Shown here one piece after another: positions 42,745 through 51,860 of a DNA stretch of 64,000 nucleotides. Origin of the DNA: an uncultured Prevotellaceae bacterium (GTDB lineage: Bacteria; Bacteroidota; Bacteroidia; Bacteroidales; Bacteroidaceae); contig OMXV01000021.1 of the NCBI GenBank assembly GCA_900315075.1, positions 1 to 64,000 of the forward strand, written 5' to 3'. The notes below the pieces were generated by a model, which was not told the DNA's origin, made no database searches, and saw nothing but the letters and a program-made list of their open reading frames with translations. How positions within the stretch are numbered: position 1 is the first letter of the stretch; each line of letters begins with the position of its first letter. A program made the position numbers and the translations under genes.

Positions 42745-45700
42745 TTATAACGACACCTGAATACCACCCATGATAGTTCGTGCAGGTGAATAGGCATTCA
42801 CACCACCCGAGTTGGTACCAGCGAATGAGTAGCGTGGGTCGAGACCTTTGCGCTTGCTCCAGAAGTAGATGTTTTCACCCTGGCAGTAGATACGTATCTT
42901 GTTAATTTTCATTTTGCTTACAATCGACTTAGGCAGTGTGTAACCTACAGTGAAACTCTGGAAATTGAGATACGATGCATTGGTGAGGAACCTATCGGAA
43001 CGTGCTGAAGTATAGAGGTCGCTGTATTGCCAGCGTGGAATCTCGCTGCCTTTATTATCAACACTCCAAGAATCCATCACATCCTTGTGATAAGTCTGTC
43101 CATTGCCTGAAGTTGCAACGTTTGACATCAAGCTCATGTAGCGGTTATCATAGAGTTTGCCACCAATTTGGTAGTCGAAAGTAGCACTGATGTCAAAGTC
43201 GTAAACCTGCAGTGTGGTAGAGAAACCACCAGTTATGTCTGGCAGTGTAGTGCCTTGAGCATAGTAAGATGCTTTATTCCAGTCGGCTGTCTTATTTGAG
43301 TGATTCTTACCAGGCTTAGCGGTGTTCATCACCTCAGAACCTTCATCATTGATGTAAAGCAAATCTGTGTCTTGCCAGTAGAGCGCCTGACCATTCTCAT
43401 CAAGTCCGGCAAACTCAGGAAGCATTATATTATAGAGAGGTTGTCCTTCCTCATACCACAATGAGGAGTTACTGCCTGAATGGCTCTCACGGAAGCCTCC
43501 GTTAATCTTTGTTTTGGTGTAAGGCAATTTAAGGATTTTGGTGCTGTTGTGCGAAAGGTTAGCAGTAACGTTCCACACGATGTTCTTTGTGCGGAAGATG
43601 TCGCCGCTGACCACGAGTTCAACACCAGTATTGCGGATGTCACCCAAGTTACCATAGTATCCACGTGTACCGAAGCTTTCAGGAATAGAGAGCCAGAAGA
43701 GCTGGTCGGCCACCTTCTTGTTATATACATCGAGGTTACCAGTGAAGCGGCCTTTCCACATGCTCCACTCTACACCTACGTTGAAGTTGGTGGTTGTCTC
43801 CCATGTGATTTCCTCATTACCAAGACGGCTGAATGATGGAAGCATACCATTTGCACCTTTTGAAAGTGAGTAGAGGTCGGTATAAGCCCAGTTGCCAATA
43901 CCATCATTACCCTGCTGACCGATAGACACTTTGAGTTTCAACTGATCCAGCCATGAACTGGTGCTTGCCATGAAGCTCTCCTTAGAAATCATCCATGCTC
44001 CACCTACGCTCCAGAAGTTACCCCAGCGATGGTCGGGATGGAAACGGCTGGAAGCATCACGACGATAGGATACAGAACCGAAGTATTTCTGATCGTAATT
44101 ATACAGTGCATTGCCAAACCATCCTTCCACATTGTAAGCTGTGGTGTAGCTATGAGAATCATAGCGGTTGGAGAATGCGTTGATTTCTGGAATATCTGGT
44201 GAGAAGCCCTTTGTAGCCAATGCCTCAAGATATTTGGTGGTAGTCTTATACCACTCGTGACCCACCATCACCTGCACGTCGTGCAATCCAATCAACTTAT
44301 GGAAGTTTAAGGTCTGCACATAGTTCTGACGGGTGGTAGTGGAGGAAGTCTTGTCTATATTAGCATTATCCGAAGCCGAAGGTCCATAGAATGGGTTACC
44401 ATAGACGCTACCATTGCTAGTTCCAACGTTGAGGTTATTATTAGAGTTGAACTTCAACCACTTTGTAATGTCGATATCCAATGTGACAGCCCCCGTGAAC
44501 TGATTGACGATGTTCTCTGCAGTGTTGTACTGGTTGGCACCGATGGGGTTACCTGTGGCAAGGAACAAACGGGTACCATTGCCAGGGAAGTTGGTTGCTG
44601 GCACACCATAGTCATACTGTTTGTGTCCCCACTTATCGGTACGAATGTAAGGATTGCCATTTGCATCGAGTGAACGTACATAAAGTGGATAGATAGGAGC
44701 AATCATCGAAGTATAGTATGCCATGTTGTTGGAGCCCAGAGAGCTCACAGAGAAGTTGGGATTCTCCTCCATAGTGCTGTGAATGAAACCAGCATTGACA
44801 CCTACGCGCAACCACTCACGAGCCTGGTAATCAGCTTTCAGACGACCAGTGAAACGCTCGTAGTTGGAGTTGTCGATGATACCATCCTCATTGAGGTAAC
44901 CTACAGAAGCATAGAAACTGCTCTTGGTAGTACCACCACTCACATTGGCTGTATATTCCTGACGGAAGCCATTGTGGTAAGCAGCGTCCTGCCAATCATC
45001 AGGCTGGATGTAATATGTCTCGCCACCGAATGTGTAGGCTCTTCCAAGTGTAGCATTAGGATTAAGTTTACCATCAAGACCAATAAGGTATTGTCCCTCA
45101 GGGATTGTATAGGGGTTATACTGCAAGCCCCATGACTGACCTGTGATCATACGGTCGTTCACCCACTTATTGGCAGCAACATTGTCGAGGCCATTGGCTA
45201 CAGCGTAGTTGTAGAACTGCTTGTAATAAACCTCCATGAACTGTGCTGGGTTGGTGATGGTCTCATAGTCCTGCACGGCACGTGTGTTGGAACCCCACTT
45301 CATATCTACATTGACGATAGCATCCGAAGTCTTACCTTTCTTGGTGGTAATCAGAATCACACCAGCAGCACCACGGGCACCATAAAGAGCTGCAGAGGCG
45401 GCATCCTTCAGCACGGTGATACTCTCGATATCCTCCTGCGGAATGTTCGACAAACTGGCACTGTAGGGAGCGCCATCCACAATCACAAGTGGCTCAGTAT
45501 CAGCATACATAGATGCGATACCACGGATGTGAATACTACCCTGAGCAGCACCAGGCTGACCGCTGGAACCACGAATCTGCAAACCAGGTACAGCACCCAC
45601 GAGAGCGTCTGCCACGTTGGTGGTGATTTTCTGACTCAATTCTTCAGAACCCACCACAGCTGCAGAACCCGTGAAGGATGAGCGTTTCTGTGTACCGAAG

Positions 45701-46020
45701 GCCACCACGATCACCTCGTCAAGGCTTTTTTGGTCACTTGTGAGCACGATACGCATATTAGGCCTTGCACTCACCTCGAGAGGTTCCATTCCCACATACG
45801 AAATGCGGAGAACATTTCTACCACTCGGCATGGTCAGGCTGAACCTGCCGTCTACATCTGTTACCGTTCCGGTCTGGGTACCCACGACTTGAATCGCAGC
45901 TCCCACAACTGGCTCATTGTCGCCTTCGGAAACAACGATTCCGTTGACGGTCATCTGAGCAAGTGCCAGTCCCGTAGACAAGAACAGGCACGCGAAAAAC
46001 ATAGTTAATTTTTTAATCAT
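42745..46020 (-). CDS. SusC/RagA TonB-dependent outer-membrane transporter
   Basis: The 1091-aa protein has a signal peptide (ending LALAQ). A carboxypeptidase-regulatory-like domain (25-100; VVGAAIQVVGTQTGTVTDVD) is followed by the plug with IRGIASMYADTEPLVIVDGA and SITVLKDAASAALYGARGAAG. The 22-strand barrel ends in ISL-type aromatic C-terminal residues. It imports oligosaccharides with the SusD partner. The locus lacks an adjacent hybrid two-component or ECF sigma regulator in this window. Confidence 0.96.
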   Translation of the reverse strand: MIKKLTMFFACLFLSTGLALAQMTVNGIVVSEGDNEPVVGAAIQVVGTQTGTVTDVDGRFSLTMPSGRNVLRISYVGMEPLEVSARPNMRIVLTSDQKSLDEVIVVAFGTQKRSSFTGSAAVVGSEELSQKITTNVADALVGAVPGLQIRGSSGQPGAAQGSIHIRGIASMYADTEPLVIVDGAPYSASLSNIPQEDIESITVLKDAASAALYGARGAAGVILITTKKGKTSDAIVNVDMKWGSNTRAVQDYETITNPAQFMEVYYKQFYNYAVANGLDNVAANKWVNDRMITGQSWGLQYNPYTIPEGQYLIGLDGKLNPNATLGRAYTFGGETYYIQPDDWQDAAYHNGFRQEYTANVSGGTTKSSFYASVGYLNEDGIIDNSNYERFTGRLKADYQAREWLRVGVNAGFIHSTMEENPNFSVSSLGSNNMAYYTSMIAPIYPLYVRSLDANGNPYIRTDKWGHKQYDYGVPATNFPGNGTRLFLATGNPIGANQYNTAENIVNQFTGAVTLDIDITKWLKFNSNNNLNVGTSNGSVYGNPFYGPSASDNANIDKTSSTTTRQNYVQTLNFHKLIGLHDVQVMVGHEWYKTTTKYLEALATKGFSPDIPEINAFSNRYDSHSYTTAYNVEGWFGNALYNYDQKYFGSVSYRRDASSRFHPDHRWGNFWSVGGAWMISKESFMASTSSWLDQLKLKVSIGQQGNDGIGNWAYTDLYSLSKGANGMLPSFSRLGNEEITWETTTNFNVGVEWSMWKGRFTGNLDVYNKKVADQLFWLSIPESFGTRGYYGNLGDIRNTGVELVVSGDIFRTKNIVWNVTANLSHNSTKILKLPYTKTKINGGFRESHSGSNSSLWYEEGQPLYNIMLPEFAGLDENGQALYWQDTDLLYINDEGSEVMNTAKPGKNHSNKTADWNKASYYAQGTTLPDITGGFSTTLQVYDFDISATFDYQIGGKLYDNRYMSLMSNVATSGNGQTYHKDVMDSWSVDNKGSEIPRWQYSDLYTSARSDRFLTNASYLNFQSFTVGYTLPKSIVSKMKINKIRIYCQGENIYFWSKRKGLDPRYSFAGTNSGGVNAYSPARTIMGGIQVSL

Positions 46021-46166
46021 AAAACTCTCTCACTAATTAATAAATAAATATGTTATATAAGTTTTAGTCAGCACAAGCTAAGCAAATATACGTATAATGT
46101 GTGCTCAATAGTTAAATCTATAAGGTTTAAAAGGTTAAATTGGTAGTTTTCACTTACAACTTAAAC

Positions 46167-46175
46167 GCAAAGGTA
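46167..46175 (-). promoter_or_regulatory. -7 box of the susCD operon
   Basis: The minus strand reads TACCTTTGC, about 147 bp upstream of the susC ATG. The long leader is common for SusC genes and may be a site of sRNA control. Confidence 0.6.
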
Positions 46176-46281
46176 AACATATTTTTGCAATCAGCAAAGA
46201 AAATTAATAAAAATGTGAAAAAAATCCCTAATCTGGTGACATTTTAACATAAGATGAGTGTAAGAGGGTTGCATAAAAGAA

Positions 46282-46309
46282 AATGCCCACAAAACTAAAT
46301 GCAGGCATT
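46282..46309 (-). terminator. Hairpin after the GH92 gene
   Basis: AATGCC and GGCATT form a 6-bp stem with a 16-base loop just past the GH92 stop codon. It is a weak terminator candidate. Confidence 0.35.
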
Positions 46310-46323
46310 CCAAATCTCAAATC

Positions 46324-48441
46324 TTAAATCTTATTTGTCATCTCAAGCTCCAATAATCCGCCGTCCATAAATTCCTTGTATGTGATGTATGGCCGGGTGA
46401 GTGGCTGGCCATTAAGCCGACAAGATTTCACAAAGATGTTGGTCGAACTATTGTTAAGAGCCTTAATGGTAATAGTCTTACCATTGCTCAGATTGATGGT
46501 CACCTCATCGAAAAGTGGTGTGCCGATAATGAACTTACCTCCTACAGGTTCCACCTGATATAACCCCATTGTCGAAAGTACATACCATGCCGACATTTGA
46601 CCGACGTCTTCGTTGCCAGATAGTCCGTCGAAATCATTGTGGTACATCTCGTGCATAACCTTTCTGAGCAGGGGTGCCGATTTTTCAGGATGCCCAACAT
46701 AATTATATAAATATATAATGTGGTGACTGGGTTCGTTGCCATGAGCATATTGTCCAACCAGCCCTGTTATGTCTGGTGGAGCCTCCTCACCTAAGTTTCC
46801 CTCAACAATAAAGAGAGAATCCAATTTCTCGACAAACCGCTTTTCACTGCCAAAAAGATTGACCAGCCCTTTGACATCATGCGGCACAAGCCATGTATAT
46901 TGCCAGGCGTTACCCTCTGTATAGTCTTTCAAACTTTCCCCGCCAAATGGGTCGAAGGGAGTGCGAAACTGCCCATTCGCGTCTATCGGTCTCATAAACT
47001 GTGTGGTCGAATCGAAATACTTCGTATATGACAAGCTTCTCTTGTGGAAATAGTCATAATCATCCATGTGCCCGAGCATTTTAGCCACCTGAGCTACAGC
47101 ATTGTCCGAGATACAATACTCCAGTGCTTTTGCCACCGTTTCATTAGAAGGTTCCTTGTCGAAGGGCAGATAACCATATTGCTTGAGCAAATTGATGCTT
47201 CTTAAATCGGTCATCGACGAGGTTTTCATTGCCTGATAAGCCGCCTCTGGATCTCGAGTTAATCCTTTCACTACCATGTCTCCTAATGCGATGACACCGG
47301 GATTGCCCACCATGCAGTCGGTCTCACATCCCATGAGATGCCACACGGGCAGTCTCCCTTGTTGTCGGTAGATATTCACCATGGTCTCGGCCATGTCGGC
47401 CACTCTGTCGGTGTGGATAATAGTCATCAGTGGGTGTGCCGCCCGATAGGTGTCCCAAAGCGAGAAAGTGGTATAATTAGTGAAGTCACCTTGATAGATG
47501 CCATCGTCAGCGCCCCGATATTGTCCGTTTACATCGCAAAATACTGAGGGAGCAGTCATTGTATGGTAAAGTGCCGTATAGAAAATTGTACGGGCATCAG
47601 CATCGTTGGTTTCGATAGCAATTTTCGACAACTGTTCATCCCACGCTTTTTCGGCTCTCTCTACCGTCTCACCGAAATTCCATCCGGGAAGTTCGGATTT
47701 GAGGTTAAGTTTGGCATTCTCCACGCTGACAGCCGACAGGGCACATTTCACGAGCAGCGGGTTTGGACTATCAACCACTCGGATGGTAAGGATTGTATCA
47801 CCTTCTTGTTTTACCACGGAGACAGGCTGCGAGAATTCTGCCACAAAATACACCTGTTGCTTAGATGCCCATCCACGAGAGATTCTATATCCCGATACCA
47901 TAGTGGCACTCTCTTGGCGGATATGCGACGTCTGTAGTCTATCCCATCCCACACCCTGTTCTAAATCGATATTTAATAGCCGTGGTTGTCCGTTATTGGT
48001 AAAAGTGTAACGATGGAATGCCACCCGCGGTGTAGCAGTGAACTCTGCCAGCACATTGGGCTGACGCAGTTGGATGGCATAGTAGCCGGGCCTTGATATC
48101 TCATCGCGATGTGAGAAACGAATCTCTCGCTGTGAAGGTTTATTAACTGGCAGGAAGGCCACATCCCCCAAATCACCAATCCCTGTCCCGCTGAGGTGTA
48201 GGTGTCCAAAACCAATAAGTATGGAATCACTGTAATGGTATCCAGAGCACCAGTCCCACCCCCGAGTATGCTCGGTAGGACCCACCTGCACAAATCCGAA
48301 AGGCACATTGGCACCAAGAAATACATGTCCATGACCACCCGTTCCTATCCATGTATTGACAAAACGAGTGGGATGATTTTCTGCATAAACAGTGTTAAGC
48401 GACAACAAAAGAACGACAAAAAAGAAGATTCGTTTATTCAT
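46324..48441 (-). CDS. GH92 family alpha-mannosidase-like glycosidase
   Basis: The 705-aa protein has a signal peptide (MNKRIFFFVVLLLSLNTVYA). The GH92 pattern is seen in NTWIGTGGHGHVFLGANVPF, the acid region GNEDVGQMSAWYVLSTMGLY and AGYDCETD-like residues (GCETDCMVGNPG). GH92 enzymes are calcium-dependent exo-alpha-mannosidases, often acting on N-glycans. It lies directly upstream of the susCD operon in the same direction, so this locus probably targets mannose-containing glycans. Linkage specificity cannot be told. Confidence 0.93.
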   Translation of the reverse strand: MNKRIFFFVVLLLSLNTVYAENHPTRFVNTWIGTGGHGHVFLGANVPFGFVQVGPTEHTRGWDWCSGYHYSDSILIGFGHLHLSGTGIGDLGDVAFLPVNKPSQREIRFSHRDEISRPGYYAIQLRQPNVLAEFTATPRVAFHRYTFTNNGQPRLLNIDLEQGVGWDRLQTSHIRQESATMVSGYRISRGWASKQQVYFVAEFSQPVSVVKQEGDTILTIRVVDSPNPLLVKCALSAVSVENAKLNLKSELPGWNFGETVERAEKAWDEQLSKIAIETNDADARTIFYTALYHTMTAPSVFCDVNGQYRGADDGIYQGDFTNYTTFSLWDTYRAAHPLMTIIHTDRVADMAETMVNIYRQQGRLPVWHLMGCETDCMVGNPGVIALGDMVVKGLTRDPEAAYQAMKTSSMTDLRSINLLKQYGYLPFDKEPSNETVAKALEYCISDNAVAQVAKMLGHMDDYDYFHKRSLSYTKYFDSTTQFMRPIDANGQFRTPFDPFGGESLKDYTEGNAWQYTWLVPHDVKGLVNLFGSEKRFVEKLDSLFIVEGNLGEEAPPDITGLVGQYAHGNEPSHHIIYLYNYVGHPEKSAPLLRKVMHEMYHNDFDGLSGNEDVGQMSAWYVLSTMGLYQVEPVGGKFIIGTPLFDEVTINLSNGKTITIKALNNSSTNIFVKSCRLNGQPLTRPYITYKEFMDGGLLELEMTNKI

Positions 48442-48502
48442 GAGAATTGATATTAAGGAGTTTAGGTGTTTGAAAAATTGACATTTAGAAGTTCAGAAGT
48501 TG

Positions 48503-48597
48503 CAGGAGTTCAGACAATACCATTGATGCTATCGAAACACATAACTTGTTTACTTGTCAACTCGTTTACTTGTTAACTCGTTTACTTGTTAACTAAA
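48503..48597. repeat. Shared intergenic repeat and 17-bp tandem repeat
   Basis: 48503-48540 matches 37303-37339. It is followed by three to four copies of ACTTGTTAACTCGTTT-type units up to 48594. Confidence 0.7.
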
Positions 48598-48600
48598 AAA

Positions 48601-48789
48601 TCAAACTCCTTGTTCGTTTTCCAAGATTTGCCGTATTTCCTCATCAGTTTTGGTGAGACGGTCTTTGCATAATTTGATGAGCCGCTGAGCCTCTTTCAAC
48701 TGGTCGGTGAGGCTGTCGATGTCAAGTTCATCGTTTTCCATCTTTCTGACGATGGTCTCTAATTTTTTGATAGCTTCTTCGTAGGACAT
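48601..48789 (-). CDS. xseB: Exodeoxyribonuclease VII small subunit
   Basis: The 62-aa helical hairpin has the family core YEEAIKKLETIVRKMENDEL and EAQRLIKLC. XseB packs on XseA to form the single-strand exonuclease that trims DNA in repair. It follows xseA after 140 bp of repeats, in the same direction. Confidence 0.93.
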   Translation of the reverse strand: MSYEEAIKKLETIVRKMENDELDIDSLTDQLKEAQRLIKLCKDRLTKTDEEIRQILENEQGV

Positions 48790-48840
48790 ATTGAAGATTG
48801 AAAATTGAATATTGAAGATTGAAAATTGAAAATTGAAAAA
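48790..48840. repeat. TTGAAAATTGAAGA repeat before xseB
   Basis: Copies of ATTGAAGATTGAAAATTGAA abut the xseB start codon. On the coding strand they read like the porX leader repeat (TTCAATCTTCAAT). Confidence 0.7.
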
Positions 48841-48929
48841 TTTCGTTATAACGTTATATCGATATATCGAAATGTCGACACACTTCTAACTCCTACTCCT
48901 AACTAAAACACACCTCTCACCACTTACTT

Positions 48930-50225
48930 CTATTTCACCACCGACTTGAGGGTTCCCTTTTGTAGGCGGGTAGTGATTTCGGAACCGGGGGGAAGGGTAT
49001 TTGGATCTCTTACAGAGTGCCCTTCATATAATGTGATACTATAGCCACGCTGCAAAAGCAGTTGTGGGTCAAGTGATTGCATATGCTGCTGAAGCATTTC
49101 TATGCGATGCTTTTCACGGGTAATTTTGTGATTGAGAGCTGGAATCATTCTTTGCCGAAGTCGTTCGACATTCACTTTCCCATCATACACTTTGTTTTGT
49201 GCTCCATGTTCCAGTTTCTGCATCATCGCATCAAGTCGTGCTGTCTGCTTGGTTTTCACCACTGCGAAGAGGGACGGTATCCTTACCGCAAGATGGTTCA
49301 TACGCATTTTTTCAGCATTCATTTTCTCTGTGGCATAGCGAGCGATTCTCTTGGCAGCCTCATCCAAAGCCACATCCACACGATGGAGGTGGTCGATTAG
49401 AAAGTCAGCAGCCGCTGTGGGAGTTTTTACCCGCTTGAACGAAATCATGTCAAGTACGCTCTCGTCACGGTCGTGCCCAATACCCGTGATGATAGGCAAT
49501 GGAAAATTGGCCACATTTCGCGCAAGCTGTAAGGTGTCGAATCCTGAGAGGTCACTGGTTGCTCCTCCCCCTCGTGCAATCACCACGCAGTCGAAATCAT
49601 CCATCTGGGCAAAAATTATGTTAAGTGCCTCGATAATACCTTGTTCCACACCCTCTCCCTGCATGATTGAAGGGAATAGTTGGGTTTGGAATTTATAGCC
49701 GTAGGGATTATCTGCCAGTTGATTGCAGAAATCTCCATACCCTGCCGCCGAGGCACTTGAAATTACAGCAATACGCTGTGAGAAGAGCGGTAGTGACAGT
49801 TCACGATTAGCATCAAATACCCCTTCAGCCTTCAACTGCCGAATGATTTCCGCTCTTTTCATCGCCATATCACCTACCGTGTAGGTTGGATCGATGTCGG
49901 TAATAATCCACGAGAAACCGTAATTCTCATGAAACTGGGCATACACTCTCAGCAAGGCCTTCATCCCTTTGGCAAGTTGTTGCCCTGTACCCTTGACAAA
50001 ATTCGACTTAATGATAAACCAACTACTCCTCCAGCAACGAGCCGAGGCCCGTGCCACAGGAGTGTTGGTATCAGTTTCTTTCTGTATCAAGTCTATGTAG
50101 CAATGCCCTCCCGACTCATGAATTTCGGCAATCTCAGCCTCCACCCAATATTCATCGGGCATCGTACGCTCAATGCTCTTTCTCACGAGAGCATTGAGCT
50201 GAAGTAGGGAATAAAGTCTTTTCAT
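48930..50225 (-). CDS. xseA: Exodeoxyribonuclease VII large subunit
   Basis: The 431-aa protein has an N-terminal OB-fold (YWVEAEIAEIHESGGHCYIDL), the catalytic domain with AVISSASAAGYGDF, CVVIARGGGATSDLSGFD and ITGIGHDRDES, and a C-terminal coiled coil. Length is normal. It forms the ExoVII nuclease with XseB. Confidence 0.95.
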   Translation of the reverse strand: MKRLYSLLQLNALVRKSIERTMPDEYWVEAEIAEIHESGGHCYIDLIQKETDTNTPVARASARCWRSSWFIIKSNFVKGTGQQLAKGMKALLRVYAQFHENYGFSWIITDIDPTYTVGDMAMKRAEIIRQLKAEGVFDANRELSLPLFSQRIAVISSASAAGYGDFCNQLADNPYGYKFQTQLFPSIMQGEGVEQGIIEALNIIFAQMDDFDCVVIARGGGATSDLSGFDTLQLARNVANFPLPIITGIGHDRDESVLDMISFKRVKTPTAAADFLIDHLHRVDVALDEAAKRIARYATEKMNAEKMRMNHLAVRIPSLFAVVKTKQTARLDAMMQKLEHGAQNKVYDGKVNVERLRQRMIPALNHKITREKHRIEMLQQHMQSLDPQLLLQRGYSITLYEGHSVRDPNTLPPGSEITTRLQKGTLKSVVK

Positions 50226-50326
50226 TCAGAGACTTATGGAAATGAGAGGCAAGATTTGGCGTTTTCGGATGGGATGATTGCAGCAACGGCAAAACCGTTA
50301 CCCTTTAACTACCTTTTAACTACCTT

Positions 50327-51733
50327 TTAATGCAATAGTTGATAAGCTTTCTCGAAATCGGGAATGCCATATCCGAAGACGTTGTTGGGAACGTCGGCAG
50401 TATCGCCACTGCGACGGATGGCATCCATCACCTCATGAGCAGTCTTATTGGGAGCCGACTGCCACAAGCTTGCCACCATACCAGCGATGATTGGTGCAGC
50501 AAACGAAGTACCCATGTCGTTGTTGATTTTGCCACGTCCAGAGACAACAGCTGCCGGACTGCCCAGCGACATGATATCGGGCTTCACCCTACCATCCTGA
50601 GAAGGACCTACGGAACTGAAATTAGCGTTTTTCTTATTGGGCTTCAAGGCACCCACAGCAAGAATATCATGGGCGTCAGCTGGGAAGCCGATTTTTTTCC
50701 AAAGGTCATTGCCTTCGTTTCCTGCACTATTGACATGTATGATACCTTTCTTTGAAAGCATGGAAGCAGAGCATGAAATCAGAGCATGCGAACCGTCGAG
50801 TTCAGCATAAGTATGATCCATCTCATGCTCATCAAAGTCTTGATAGCCAAGTGAACTGGTAATGATGTCAACACCGATGGAATCAGCAAACTCAGCCGCA
50901 GCTGCCCAATAGTCCTCCTCTACCAAAGACTCTGTGGCATTGTCCTCGGTACGCATCAGCCAGAAAGAAGCCTCTGGGGCTGTCCCCACGAACACACCCT
51001 TCTGATTCATGGCAATAGTAGAAAGCACCTTGGTGCCATGGTCTTCCTCGGCGAAAATAGTTTCCACGGGGAAAGCATTGAAATCTTTTGAGCCTAAGAT
51101 TTTGATATCTTTCATCATCGGCAATTTATCAACATTCATAAAGCCACCGTCGAAAACGGCGATAGTGATACCATTCCCTTTGAAACCCATCTCATGCAGT
51201 TTACGACCATTCACCATATCTATATTAAGGTATGCTGCGCCATAGTCATCTTCTGGTGTTCCAGCTTTAGGTTCCAATTCTTGATTGAACAGACTACGGG
51301 TCTGCTCTTCCACAGATTCGGGCGAAGACCATACTTTCAATGCGCTCTTCACGTATGGCAATGCAAGAAGTTTCTGTACATCAGCATCGTCAGTAACTCT
51401 CACCACCACAGTATTGTTCCATTTACTTTTGCTCTTAATCTGCACACCTACCTTTTCAATGCCTTTCAGATAGGTTGGGTTGATGGGCAGGTCGGTGGAG
51501 TCGATGGCAAGTCCCTGTTTCTTTCGCCGGTCAATGGCTTTTTTCGACAAGTATGCCTCAGGTTTCGATATGGAATAAGGAGTCCCTTTCTTATCAGTGA
51601 GTGTCAAGCGGTACAATGTACATTTTCCACCGGGGAACTCTGCGTTTATCTCTGGCTGTGGTGAGTTTTTAGCAGCCATCATGGGAATGCATGACCAAAG
51701 GGCCATCAGCAGCATCATCAAGTTTTTTCTCAT
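50327..51733 (-). CDS. S8 family subtilisin-like serine peptidase
   Basis: This 468-aa exported protein has a signal peptide (MRKNLMMLLMALWSCIPMMA). The catalytic triad is Asp in AVFDGGF near 202, His in EEDHGTKV near 241, and Ser in GTSFAAPIIAGM near 414. A propeptide-like region fills residues 30-190. No T9SS C-terminal domain is seen; the protein ends soon after the catalytic core. Probably a periplasmic or secreted protease. Confidence 0.93.
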   Translation of the reverse strand: MRKNLMMLLMALWSCIPMMAAKNSPQPEINAEFPGGKCTLYRLTLTDKKGTPYSISKPEAYLSKKAIDRRKKQGLAIDSTDLPINPTYLKGIEKVGVQIKSKSKWNNTVVVRVTDDADVQKLLALPYVKSALKVWSSPESVEEQTRSLFNQELEPKAGTPEDDYGAAYLNIDMVNGRKLHEMGFKGNGITIAVFDGGFMNVDKLPMMKDIKILGSKDFNAFPVETIFAEEDHGTKVLSTIAMNQKGVFVGTAPEASFWLMRTEDNATESLVEEDYWAAAAEFADSIGVDIITSSLGYQDFDEHEMDHTYAELDGSHALISCSASMLSKKGIIHVNSAGNEGNDLWKKIGFPADAHDILAVGALKPNKKNANFSSVGPSQDGRVKPDIMSLGSPAAVVSGRGKINNDMGTSFAAPIIAGMVASLWQSAPNKTAHEVMDAIRRSGDTADVPNNVFGYGIPDFEKAYQLLH

Positions 51734-51760
51734 AATTCAAAAAGTTTTATCAATTCAAAT

Positions 51761-51769
51761 GCAAATTTA
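51761..51769 (-). promoter_or_regulatory. -7 box of the subtilase gene
   Basis: The minus strand reads TAAATTTGC, 28 bp before the start codon. Confidence 0.5.
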
Positions 51770-51833
51770 TGGTTTTTCATTAACAAATCAAAAACTTTCA
51801 TCGAGAGATATGTTGTTTTAGGCAAAAAAAACG

Positions 51834-51842
51834 TAATTTTGC
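51834..51842 (+). promoter_or_regulatory. -7 box of the MATE gene
   Basis: TAATTTTGC lies 18 bp before the ATG, which is preceded by the purine-rich AAAGGGAAAAG. Confidence 0.55.
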
Positions 51843-51860
51843 ATTTTAAAAGGGAAAAGA

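Noticed and set aside
46021..46323. Riboswitch in the long susC leader
   Set aside because: No known aptamer pattern was seen; only a promoter box and a weak terminator could be supported.
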